From Desulfospira sp963664655 (lineage in GTDB: Bacteria; Desulfobacterota; Desulfobacteria; Desulfobacterales; Desulfobacteraceae): a stretch of 64,000 nt of DNA. Location of the stretch: NCBI GenBank assembly GCA_963664655.2, contig OY761554.1, positions 186,001-250,000 of the forward strand. The letters run 5' to 3'. Below, one piece after another: positions 45,092 to 53,448 of the stretch; position 1 is the first letter of the stretch, and every line of letters starts with the position of its first letter. A program made the translations under genes and the position numbers. The notes beneath the pieces were generated by a model. That model did not search any database, was not told where the DNA came from, and was given only the letters and a program-made list of their open reading frames with translations.

Positions 45092-45625
45092 TCACCTGCG
45101 CCCCTGGTCCAGCGTATACGCTTCCAGAATACTGTCTTTCCAGTAAAGATTATCTTTCTTATTAAAGAATTCGCAAAAAAGATCAAGGCTTTTTTGCCGG
45201 CATATCCCGGGGACGACGGTTATGGCGCAATCGCGGTAAAGGGGCGGCAGCCCGCTCAGATCACAGGCAGTGCCGCCGCCCATCACATCCTCATAGGCAT
45301 AAACAATGGTCTTTATTCCGGAGAGAATAATCGCCCCGTAACACATGAGGCAGGGCTCCATGGTGGCAAACAGCACGGCTTGAGACGGGATAAAGGGCCG
45401 GGTACAGGATTCAAGATTTTTTAAGGCCCGGATTTCCGCATGATCCACTTCACTGAAAAAAGAATTCTCAGGGCCGGTCCCTTTTCTTGACCCCTCTGCA
45501 ATGACCTGGTTGCCCTGAACAATAACGCACCCCACGGGGAACTCGCCCTGGTCAAGCGCTGTCCGGGCCTGGGTCAGGGCCAGGTCCATAAATGGCACAT
45601 AATCTGTTTTATTTTCCGGTTTCAT
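45092..45625 (-). CDS. tadA: tRNA-specific adenosine deaminase-like nucleoside deaminase
   Basis: A 177-residue cytidine-deaminase-fold enzyme with zinc ligands H62 and catalytic E64 (DHAEIRAL) and C92/C95 in MEPCLMCYGAI. Such enzymes convert the wobble adenosine of tRNA-Arg to inosine; a guanine deaminase role is possible given GGGTACDLSG and the extended C-terminus. It stands alone, divergent from the dGTPase gene. Confidence 0.8.
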   Translation of the reverse strand: MKPENKTDYVPFMDLALTQARTALDQGEFPVGCVIVQGNQVIAEGSRKGTGPENSFFSEVDHAEIRALKNLESCTRPFIPSQAVLFATMEPCLMCYGAIILSGIKTIVYAYEDVMGGGTACDLSGLPPLYRDCAITVVPGICRQKSLDLFCEFFNKKDNLYWKDSILEAYTLDQGRR

Positions 45626-45714
45626 TTGGATAGAACTTACTGGCTAAAGTATTTATATTGATTTTTCCGACAGCTATCGTTAAGTATGTTAAATATCCTT
45701 AAGTTAAAACAAAT

Positions 45715-46818
45715 ATGAATATGACACAAGCCACCCCCATACCAGATACCGGAAAAAACAACCTCACCATAAGGGAAATTTTCCAGGACAGGGAGCACAG
45801 CTTCCTTTCCAGATATGGAACCCCCAGCGACAAGGCCACCCGAAAAAAAACCGAAGAATCCGTGTGTGAAATCCGGACACCCTTTCAGCTCGACCGGGAC
45901 CGGATCGTTTATTCCAACTCCTTCCGGCGTCTTAAATACAAAACCCAGGTATTTTTGTCTCCCCTTGGCGACCATTACAGAACCCGGCTGACCCACACCC
46001 TGGAAGTTTCTGAAATCGCCAGAAACATTGCCCGGGCCATGAGAATGAATGAAGACCTTGCCGAGGCCATTGCCCTGGGACATGACCTTGGCCACACCCC
46101 ATTTGGCCACGGGGGCGAAACCGCTTTGATTGAAACCTATTCTGCCCATTTTACCCATTCCGACCAGAGTCTTCGCGTGGTGGATTTCTTAGAAAACAGG
46201 GGCCAGGGCCTTAACTTAACCCGGGAGGTCCGGGACGGGATACTGAAACACTCCAAAGGGTTCGGCAACATTATCCCGGCCACCCCCGGAGAAACCGCCG
46301 TTACCCTGGAAGGCCGGATCGTCCGGGTGGCCGATATCATGGCCTACCTGAATCATGATCTGGATGATGCCTTAAGAGGAAAGGTTATCCGGTTTGATGA
46401 CGTGCCGGGCATCTGTGTCAAGAAACTGGGAAAAACCCATTCTCAGCGGGCCAGCACCATGATTGCCAACCTTGTTTACCACAGCGGCCCGAAAAACGGC
46501 AGATTCGTTCTGGATATGGGAGAAGACCTTTTCAGGGCCATGACCATTTTAAGACAATTCTTATACGAAAAGGTATACCGGGCCCCAGCCGTCCATAATG
46601 AGTTTGTCAAAGTCAAAAAAATCATTACCGGGTTATACCGGTACTTTCTGGACAATCCTGAATTTCTCCAGGCAGAACTTGAAAAGATGGAGATGGCGCC
46701 CTGGGATCCGTCAAAAAATCCCCTGGAACGGTCTGTGTGCGACGCCATTGCCTCCATGACAGACCGGTATGCCCTTCAATTGTACCAGAAACTGTTCTTT
46801 CCCAAACCCCTGGTCTGA
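45715..46818 (+). CDS. dgt: dGTPase-like HD-domain nucleotide triphosphohydrolase
   Basis: A 367-residue HD-superfamily enzyme. H94 in RLTHTLEVSEIA and the HD pair H123-D124 in LGHDLGHTPFGHGG make up the metal site. Deoxyguanosine triphosphohydrolase-like proteins cut dNTPs to nucleoside and triphosphate, lowering the pool. Directly downstream is a cysteine-cluster gene, 14 nt away. Confidence 0.92.
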   Translation: MNMTQATPIPDTGKNNLTIREIFQDREHSFLSRYGTPSDKATRKKTEESVCEIRTPFQLDRDRIVYSNSFRRLKYKTQVFLSPLGDHYRTRLTHTLEVSEIARNIARAMRMNEDLAEAIALGHDLGHTPFGHGGETALIETYSAHFTHSDQSLRVVDFLENRGQGLNLTREVRDGILKHSKGFGNIIPATPGETAVTLEGRIVRVADIMAYLNHDLDDALRGKVIRFDDVPGICVKKLGKTHSQRASTMIANLVYHSGPKNGRFVLDMGEDLFRAMTILRQFLYEKVYRAPAVHNEFVKVKKIITGLYRYFLDNPEFLQAELEKMEMAPWDPSKNPLERSVCDAIASMTDRYALQLYQKLFFPKPLV

Positions 46819-46832
46819 AAGCCTTTAGCCTT

Positions 46833-47402
46833 ATGAATCCGAATGTGTTTGCCCCTTTATCGGCCCTTTACCGCGCCATGGATGATGCTTTTGGCCAAAC
46901 CGCCCGCCAGTACGGGTTTATCTGCAGGGGATGCGAGGACAACTGCTGCAAGTCTTTATTTTTCCATCATACATTTGTTGAAAAAGCCTATCTTATCCAT
47001 GGTTTTTTTGAGCTTTCCCCGCCCCGGAAAGACGCGGTTGTCCAAAAAGCCCGGGGATACGCAGACCAAACCTTTTCCGGTGAAAACGGATCACATCAGC
47101 CCCAATCCCTTGGCCTGATGTGCCCTTTAAATGAAAATGGAAAATGCTCCCTGTACACTTTCCGGCCCATGATCTGCCGGCTTCACGGCCTGCCCCATGA
47201 ATTTTTACGGCCGGATGGCCGATTGATCAAGGGACTGGGGTGTGCGGCCGGGGAATTTGACAAACAGGCCTATATTTCCTTTGACCGGACCCCTTTTTAC
47301 CAGGAGCTCGCCCGGGTGGAACTGCAGTTTCGGCAGCAGCACCAAAAAACCGGCAAGCTCAAACAGACCGTGGCCCAAATTATCCTTGACAGCCAAGCCT
47401 AG
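46833..47402 (+). CDS. YkgJ-family cysteine-cluster protein
   Basis: A 189-residue protein with a CXXC-X3-CC cluster at C31, C34, C38, C39 (CRGCEDNCC) and more cysteines in CPLNENGKCSLYTFRPMICRLHG, the pattern of YkgJ family zinc- or iron-binding proteins. Function is unknown. The frame runs further upstream to 46737 inside dgt; the ATG at 46833 matches the family start. Confidence 0.85.
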   Translation: MNPNVFAPLSALYRAMDDAFGQTARQYGFICRGCEDNCCKSLFFHHTFVEKAYLIHGFFELSPPRKDAVVQKARGYADQTFSGENGSHQPQSLGLMCPLNENGKCSLYTFRPMICRLHGLPHEFLRPDGRLIKGLGCAAGEFDKQAYISFDRTPFYQELARVELQFRQQHQKTGKLKQTVAQIILDSQA

Positions 47403-47428
47403 GATTATCCCTTAAACCGAATTTTTTC

Positions 47429-47477
47429 TTGACACTTTTAAATTTTGAATTAATCTTATTATACCCTACAGGGGTAT
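47429..47477 (+). promoter_or_regulatory. Promoter with CsoR operator
   Basis: A TTGACA (47429-47434), a 16-base spacer and TAATCT (47451-47456) form a recognizable promoter. Directly after it lies ATACCC-TACAG-GGGTAT (47461-47477), a perfect 6-bp-arm palindrome of the CsoR type. CsoR would release it on binding Cu(I). Confidence 0.82.
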
Positions 47478-47504
47478 GGTAAAAAACCACCTTGGAGGCA
47501 ACCC

Positions 47505-47783
47505 ATGGTCAACGAAGAGACCAAAAAAGCAGCCTTGACCCGGCTTAAAAAAATTGAAGGCCAGATCAGGGGGATTGCACGGATGATTGAGACTGAAAAA
47601 TACTGCATTGATATCATCAATCAGATTACAGCCGCCGAAAAGGCGCTTCACGGCGTGTCCAAAATCATCATGAAGCGCCACGTGGAATCCTGTGTTACCG
47701 AAGCCATTCAAAAAGGCCAGGGGCAGGCAAAAATAGATGAGCTGATTGAGACGGTGTTTAAATATTCAACCAATTCAAAATAA
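47505..47783 (+). CDS. csoR: CsoR-family metal-sensing repressor
   Basis: A 92-residue four-helix protein. The Cu(I)-binding triad C34, H59, C63 has the same spacing as the known CsoR C-H-C set. A GGAGG precedes the ATG, 28 nt after the operator. It opens the copper operon with a CopZ-like chaperone and a P-type ATPase. Confidence 0.92.
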   Translation: MVNEETKKAALTRLKKIEGQIRGIARMIETEKYCIDIINQITAAEKALHGVSKIIMKRHVESCVTEAIQKGQGQAKIDELIETVFKYSTNSK

Positions 47784-47794
47784 AGGATACCCCC

Positions 47795-48001
47795 ATGAAA
47801 GTACAATTGCATATTGACGGCATGGCATGCCAGCATTGCTCAGGAAGGGTCAAAAAATTTCTGGAATCCAGAGAAGGCATCTCAGACATAGACGTGAGCC
47901 TTGAAAAAAAAGGGGCTCAATTTTCCTGTGAGGACAATGTTGATGTGGACGGCATTGTCAAGGGCATTACCGAGTTGGGCTATAAAGCCCTTCAACAGTA
48001 G
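47795..48001 (+). CDS. copZ: Heavy-metal-associated copper chaperone (CopZ-like)
   Basis: 68 residues, a single HMA domain with the metal loop GMACQHC. It should hand Cu(I) to the P-type ATPase encoded 18 nt downstream. AAGGAT precedes the ATG. Confidence 0.9.
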   Translation: MKVQLHIDGMACQHCSGRVKKFLESREGISDIDVSLEKKGAQFSCEDNVDVDGIVKGITELGYKALQQ

Positions 48002-48019
48002 GAACCGTTAAGAAACGCC

Positions 48020-50464
48020 ATGATACAGCAAGAAGAAATACCGGTTTACGGAATGATGTGTGCCCATTGTGAAGCTGCGGTAACCAGTGCCCTGCTTCAA
48101 TCTCCGGGCGTTGATACCGCCAAGGCCTTTCATGAAGACAACCGGGTTCAGGTTGCCTTTGACACCGAACAGACCGATCCGGAAAAGCTAAAATCGGTTA
48201 TCGTTGAGCAAGGGTATTCCCTTGATCCGCCGGTTGAAGAAGTCTTGGCACCTGAACCAGCCCCGGCTGACCCCATCGAAGATTCAGATGCCGAAGCAAA
48301 TCTAAAAGAGGTTTGCTTCGGCATCCAGGGCATGAGCTGCGCCAATTGCGCCCTTGCCATTGAAAAGGCATTTAAAGGGGTGGCAGGGGTAAAAAAATCC
48401 AGCATCAACCTGCCCCTCGAACGGGGGGTGGTCTCCTATGACCCGGCCCTGCTGGATGAAACCCAGGTTCTTGGCATTGTAAACAATGCCGGATACCGGG
48501 CCGTAAAACAAGAAAACCAGGATACCCCGTCTGCTGACTCAGAGAGCTTTAGATTTTACTTTGCCCTGGGGCTGACCATTCCCATGATGGTGATCATGCA
48601 GGCCCCAATTATTCCCATGCCGGCGGCAAACTATACCCTTTTTGTTCTGGCCACCCTGGTCCAGGCCGTATCCGGGATGGCTTTTTACAGGGGGGCCTGG
48701 TTTTCCCTGAAAAATAAAACCGCCAACATGGACGTGCTGGTCTCTCTGGGCATTTTTTCAGCCTATGGGTATTCCGTATATTCCCTTTTTTTCCGGGATC
48801 CTTCCACCATGGCTTATTTTGATACCTCGGCCATGATCACCACTTTTATTCTGCTGGGAAAAATGCTGGAAAGCCGGGCCAAAGGGAAAACCGGGCAGGC
48901 CTTAAAAGAGCTTTTGGCCTTAAACCCGGACAAGGCCAGAATCATCCGGGACAATGGCATTGAAGAGGATATATCGCCGGCCATGCTTGAAAAAGGGGAC
49001 CGGGTAAAGGTCCTTGCCGGTGAAAAAATACCCGTTGACGGGGTTATCCTTGACGGCCACACCTTTGTGGATGAATCCATGATTACGGGAGAATCCCTGC
49101 CCGTGGAAAAAGTCAAACAGGACCCGGTTACCGGCGGCACCATCAACCAGTCCGGCGCCATTGTGGTTGAAACCTTAAAAACCGGGAATGACACCCTGCT
49201 GGCCGGTATTATCAAGATGGTGGAAGACGCCCAGGCCGACAAGGCCCCCATCCAGAGAATTGCCGACAAGGTATCCAACGTCTTTGTCCCGGCCGTGGTC
49301 ACCGCAGCCCTGGCAAGCTTCTGTTTCTGGTATTTTATGGCAGACCTGCCAACGTCAGCCCGGTTTTTGTTTTCCTTTGAACGAATGATTGCCGTACTGG
49401 TCATTGCCTGTCCCTGCGCCCTGGGCCTTGCCACGCCGACCGCCATTATGGTGGGGTCCGGGGTGGGCTTAAAACGGGGCATTTTATTTAAAAAAGGCTC
49501 GGTTCTGGAAAACATTTCCAAACTCGATATTCTCCTGTTTGACAAAACCGGGACCCTGACGTCCGGACAACCGGAAGTCACCGGCATATACCCCGCCCCA
49601 GATGAATCTGCCAATGGACTGCTCTCTTTGGCGGCCAGTGCCGAGACCAATTCAACCCATCCTTTGGCCGGGGCCATTATCCAAAAAGCCAAAGCAGAAA
49701 ACGCACCGGTGCAGGAGACAACAGACAGCAGTGAAATCAGCGGCCAGGGCATTGTCTGCACCCTTTCCGGATCTTCTTTAAAAGCGGGAAAACGGTTTGA
49801 TGAGGACCGGATGGACCCGGAGCTTGAGACAACGGCAGCCCGGCTTTCAGACCAGGGGCATTCCCTGGTATTTGTTTCCCTTGACGGCCAGGTTAAAGGC
49901 GTGATTGCCCTGTCAGACCCGGTTAAGCCTGAGGCCGCCAAAGCCGTCGCCCTTCTCCATGAGGCCGGCATCCGCACGGCCCTGGTTTCAGGGGACACCA
50001 CCGCATCGGCCCGGTTCGCGGCCAAACAGGCCGGCATTGATCTGGTAGAGGCCCAGGTGCTGCCCGAAGATAAAATCAAAAAAGTGGCCGAATTTCAGGC
50101 CCAGGGGCTTCGGGTCGGAATGGTGGGAGACGGCATCAACGATGCCCCGGCCCTGGCCCGGGCCGACATCGGCATTGCCATTGGTTCGGGAACCGACGTG
50201 GCCAAGGAAACCGGGGATGTGGTTCTGGTAAAGAGCAATCCCATGGATGTGGTCACGGCCATCCGGCTCGGCAAAAAGACCCTTGCCGTCATCAAGCAGA
50301 ATTTTTTCTGGGCTTTTTTTTACAATGTTCTGATGATTCCCGTTGCCGCAGGGTTTCTTTATCCCATTTTCGGCCTGGCCCTGAAACCGGAACTGGCCAG
50401 CATTGCCATGTGGCTGTCATCGTTGACGGTGGTCACCAACTCCCTGAGGCTGAACCGGTTTTAA
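48020..50464 (+). CDS. copA: Copper-translocating P1B-type ATPase
   Basis: An 814-residue copper-exporting ATPase. Two HMA domains begin it (GMMCAHC at 11-17, GMSCANC at 104-110), then eight membrane segments. The transport motif CPC is C464-P-C466, and the phosphorylation site DKTGTLT starts at D508, followed by MVGDGINDAPALA. It ends the csoR-copZ-copA operon. Confidence 0.96.
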   Translation: MIQQEEIPVYGMMCAHCEAAVTSALLQSPGVDTAKAFHEDNRVQVAFDTEQTDPEKLKSVIVEQGYSLDPPVEEVLAPEPAPADPIEDSDAEANLKEVCFGIQGMSCANCALAIEKAFKGVAGVKKSSINLPLERGVVSYDPALLDETQVLGIVNNAGYRAVKQENQDTPSADSESFRFYFALGLTIPMMVIMQAPIIPMPAANYTLFVLATLVQAVSGMAFYRGAWFSLKNKTANMDVLVSLGIFSAYGYSVYSLFFRDPSTMAYFDTSAMITTFILLGKMLESRAKGKTGQALKELLALNPDKARIIRDNGIEEDISPAMLEKGDRVKVLAGEKIPVDGVILDGHTFVDESMITGESLPVEKVKQDPVTGGTINQSGAIVVETLKTGNDTLLAGIIKMVEDAQADKAPIQRIADKVSNVFVPAVVTAALASFCFWYFMADLPTSARFLFSFERMIAVLVIACPCALGLATPTAIMVGSGVGLKRGILFKKGSVLENISKLDILLFDKTGTLTSGQPEVTGIYPAPDESANGLLSLAASAETNSTHPLAGAIIQKAKAENAPVQETTDSSEISGQGIVCTLSGSSLKAGKRFDEDRMDPELETTAARLSDQGHSLVFVSLDGQVKGVIALSDPVKPEAAKAVALLHEAGIRTALVSGDTTASARFAAKQAGIDLVEAQVLPEDKIKKVAEFQAQGLRVGMVGDGINDAPALARADIGIAIGSGTDVAKETGDVVLVKSNPMDVVTAIRLGKKTLAVIKQNFFWAFFYNVLMIPVAAGFLYPIFGLALKPELASIAMWLSSLTVVTNSLRLNRF

Positions 50465-50544
50465 GTTAAAACCCATACACAGCCCTCTTAATTTGAGCCC
50501 GGGGCATGCCACATTCCAACTCTGATCCCATGGCTTCCCCCCAA

Positions 50545-51939
50545 TTATATGTTTTTGGACAGCAACTGCCCTTCGACAATAGCCTCAAGGCGTTCAACCA
50601 GATACAGCGGCAGAGAAATCAAAGGATATGAAACCTGTTTTTGCTCGTTACCTGTACGGATCAAACAATTGACCTGCTGTGTGGACGGCAAAGATGCATC
50701 AAACCGAACGGCCAGGGGCGCGGTTTTTGTGCCCATGAACTGGTGCAGGGATTTGAGTTTGCCTGTGGCACCGGCTTTGACCTCAATGGGAATCACAGCA
50801 CCCGCCATTGAAGTGACATAATCCACCTCTGCGTTGGAAGATCGGCCCTGGCGCAGCCAGTAGGTCAATTGCCGGTTTGGCCGGTCTGAAAGCAATGATA
50901 CCAGATGCTGCCCAATGAACTGTTCGGCAACGGCGCCTTCATTAATCAGCTTGATATCCGTCATCTGGGAGACCAGGTGCCAGTTCAGCCCGCAAATGGC
51001 ATTCATCAATCCGACATCCAGAAATATGGTTTTAAATACTTTATCTTCAATATCCGCTTGCAGTGGAAGTCCGGAGCAATGGCTATGGGTTACTTTTTCA
51101 ATAATGCGTGCCATGGCCAAAAGTTCAATATCCTTTTTAATGGTGACACTTTGATCCTGGGATGAAATGTTGCTGTACTTGATTTTTTTTCCCACATTTT
51201 TTGCAATAAAGTTAAAAACCTTGCGCATGCGCCCCAAATTTCTGGCGCCGGAATATTTTGGAAAATCTTCCTGGTAAGTTTCGATTATGGAATTATGTAC
51301 CTGGTCGACATCTTTATAGCTTAAGTTCCGGGAAAATACGTTAACGGCCTCCGGCATACCGCCCACATAAAAATATGACCGCATCAGACTCAATAAGCGT
51401 TCATGTACCACACGGCCTATTTCCCGGCCGAATTCGTATTCCTCGATAAATGCCTTTAGCGTTTTTTCCTCCATGGCGTCCAGAAATTCTGTAAAGGTCA
51501 TGGGGCCCATATGCAGGTATTGTATCCTGCCGACAGGCATGGAAAAAGAGTGGTCAGACAAGACAAATTCAAGCAGAGAACCGGCGCTGATGACGGGAAG
51601 CTCCGGTTTGTCTTCATAAAAATAACGCAGTGCAGGCACAGCCTCGGGGACCGCCTGGATCTCATCTAAAAAAAGCAGGCTCTCCTGGCCGGCGGCTTTC
51701 ATGCCCGGCAGGAACTCAATCTGCTGGATAATATCTGTCGGATTTTTGCTTTCAAAGATACCGGATAATTCCGGATAACGTTCCAAGTTTACGCCCATTA
51801 AATTTTTATGATACTCCTGGGCAAACAACGCCACCAATGTCGATTTCCCGACCTGCCTGGCGCCACGGATAATCAAGGGTTTCCGATTTTTACTGTTTAA
51901 CCAGTCATTTAAAAATACCAACTGCTGTCTGTGTATCAT
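50545..51939 (-). CDS. AAA ATPase with DUF4143 domain
   Basis: A 464-residue protein with an N-terminal AAA domain (Walker A IIRGARQVGKSTL at 23-35 and Walker B LLFLDEIQAVPE) and a C-terminal DUF4143 domain (the winged-helix/PD-(D/E)XK-like part with RSSNAEVDYV and VIPIEVKAG). These proteins are widespread, often lone or mobile, and their role is unknown. It stands alone. Confidence 0.9.
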   Translation of the reverse strand: MIHRQQLVFLNDWLNSKNRKPLIIRGARQVGKSTLVALFAQEYHKNLMGVNLERYPELSGIFESKNPTDIIQQIEFLPGMKAAGQESLLFLDEIQAVPEAVPALRYFYEDKPELPVISAGSLLEFVLSDHSFSMPVGRIQYLHMGPMTFTEFLDAMEEKTLKAFIEEYEFGREIGRVVHERLLSLMRSYFYVGGMPEAVNVFSRNLSYKDVDQVHNSIIETYQEDFPKYSGARNLGRMRKVFNFIAKNVGKKIKYSNISSQDQSVTIKKDIELLAMARIIEKVTHSHCSGLPLQADIEDKVFKTIFLDVGLMNAICGLNWHLVSQMTDIKLINEGAVAEQFIGQHLVSLLSDRPNRQLTYWLRQGRSSNAEVDYVTSMAGAVIPIEVKAGATGKLKSLHQFMGTKTAPLAVRFDASLPSTQQVNCLIRTGNEQKQVSYPLISLPLYLVERLEAIVEGQLLSKNI

Positions 51940-51972
51940 TTACACCTTTTTTTCTGGTCCGAAGATTTTTAT

Positions 51973-52008
51973 ATGAAAGTCTCACTAACATCCTGAGAAG
52001 ACTTTCAT
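51973..52008. repeat. 10-bp inverted repeat in a 300-nt gap
   Basis: ATGAAAGTCT at 51973-51982 is repeated inverted at 51999-52008 around a 16-nt loop. No T tract flanks it and no gene is seen in the gap 51940-52239. It could be a termination or processing structure for the upstream AraC gene. Confidence 0.45.
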
Positions 52009-52239
52009 TGTTTGTTGTGGGCGGTGCTTGGTTGGATAACCAAGGCGGCCCGGTTTCTGCCCTTTAGGGTATGGCCGTTATACGAATCATCTTATCATGG
52101 CTTCATGGAACATATCAAGAACGTGATTATTGTTTTTGGGGTGTGTTCTAATAAAAATGATATTATTTTAAGGGTGTGTTTTAAAGACGGCACTCAAATT
52201 ACCGGATAAGTATTAAGCCTCAAACCTATTGACGGTTGT

Positions 52240-53247
52240 TCAACCCAAATAATCGCTTGGCGAATTACCAAAATACTTTTTAAATTCCCTGGAGAATGTT
52301 CTTTGCTGGGCGTAGCCCACTTCAAAAGCCACTTGTGTCACACTTTTGTTCCCGGCCTGCAGCAGGCGCCTGGACTCTTCCAGTCTGAACTTGCGAAGGA
52401 AATTAAATATAGTGTCACCATAAATCTTGGAAAAACCCTGGCTTAACGTGGTTCTGTTCACCCCTACCATTCTGGAGAGTTCTGTAAGGGTGGGTGGGTT
52501 CTTAATATCGGAAATTATTATATCCCGGGCTTTGTGAACAAAATCCCCGGGGCCGGATGCAAGGTCGAAGCAGGAGCCTGCCTGTTCTTTATCTGAATTG
52601 AATTGATCAAAACCGGAAATCATCAGTTCCAGGGCTTTGCTTCCTAAAAACAGGCGTCTTCGGACATCACGATACGTACATCCGAGGATTTCATGAAGAC
52701 GAATGTTAATGGCAGGGGTCATGGACACAGGGCAGCAAAAAAATCCTTCTTTTTTTGTGGGAGCCAATATTTTATCTATCTTTTGGTCAAATTCTCCGGC
52801 TATCCCTTGGGAAAAATGTTTTATAAACCACGGTTCCATTAAAACACCAATGGTAAAAAAGGGTTTTGCGGGGCAATGGGCCAAACCGCTTATACGGTTA
52901 GGTGTGAAGGTTAAATATCCCTGATTTGAGCAAAATTTAGTTTCTTGCTCCTGGCTGTGTTGCCGGAGATCAGACCCTTCTCCAAGAATGAAAAAGAGAC
53001 GAACATAACTTATTTCCTCTTCAAAAGGGATGCTTAAAGCTGTGGCTGGATAATGCCGTGCGATGCTCAAAGTCAAGCCAGGCCGGCACTTGAGCAAATA
53101 TACGAACCCCCTGCTTAGACCGTTCAAGTGCTCGGACCAATTATAGAATATCTCATACCCGTCTTTTCTTTCTAAAAAATCATTCAGATTATGGCATGGC
53201 CCATAATATTTTTTAGCGGAAATAATGACAGGATCGCATCTTTTCAT
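52240..53247 (-). CDS. AraC-family regulator of the second TonB locus
   Basis: A 335-residue AraC regulator. The C-terminal domain shows LTELSRMVGVNRTTLSQGF and VTQVAFEVGYAQQRTFSREF, ending FGNSPSDYLG. The ATG at 53247 has AAAAGG 9 nt upstream; a TTG at 53271 is less likely. It is divergent from the second TonB receptor. A decayed copy of its C-terminus lies at 61209-61400, evidence for an old duplication of this locus. Confidence 0.9.
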   Translation of the reverse strand: MKRCDPVIISAKKYYGPCHNLNDFLERKDGYEIFYNWSEHLNGLSRGFVYLLKCRPGLTLSIARHYPATALSIPFEEEISYVRLFFILGEGSDLRQHSQEQETKFCSNQGYLTFTPNRISGLAHCPAKPFFTIGVLMEPWFIKHFSQGIAGEFDQKIDKILAPTKKEGFFCCPVSMTPAINIRLHEILGCTYRDVRRRLFLGSKALELMISGFDQFNSDKEQAGSCFDLASGPGDFVHKARDIIISDIKNPPTLTELSRMVGVNRTTLSQGFSKIYGDTIFNFLRKFRLEESRRLLQAGNKSVTQVAFEVGYAQQRTFSREFKKYFGNSPSDYLG

Positions 53248-53308
53248 ACAAAAGAACCTTTTTAAATCCAAATTTTATTATTAATAATAAATTAATTTAG
53301 TATGACAA

Positions 53309-53363
53309 GAATTGTTTAGTCAAGTCGATTTTTTGCGGCAAAGTGACGTGGAATTGTTTTTAG
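53309..53363 (+). promoter_or_regulatory. Direct repeats upstream of the second TonB receptor
   Basis: TGAC-NN-GAATTGTTTAG (53304-53319) and TGAC-NNN-GAATTGTTTTTAG (53344-53363), core repeats starting 42 nt apart (about four helical turns), in the divergent gap between the AraC gene and its receptor. Direct repeats on one face of DNA suit an AraC dimer. Confidence 0.5.
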
Positions 53364-53448
53364 GCGCTGTAAAAAAATATTTATTTTTATTATAAGTTTT
53401 TCTTGTTTGATTTTGTTTGTATTTATTTTTTTTATACGGGAGATAACG

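Noticed and set aside
51973..52008. Inverted repeat as an insertion-sequence end
   Set aside because: No transposase or target duplication is visible nearby.
52012..52209. A 65-codon plus-strand open frame in the gap before the second AraC gene
   Set aside because: No ribosome site, no recognizable family and it lies beside an inverted repeat; probably random.
53209..53224. TTTTTTAGCGGAAATA, identical to part of the 28-bp shared site at 26644
   Set aside because: It falls inside the second AraC gene's coding sequence and lacks the CTAACGG half, so chance is likely.
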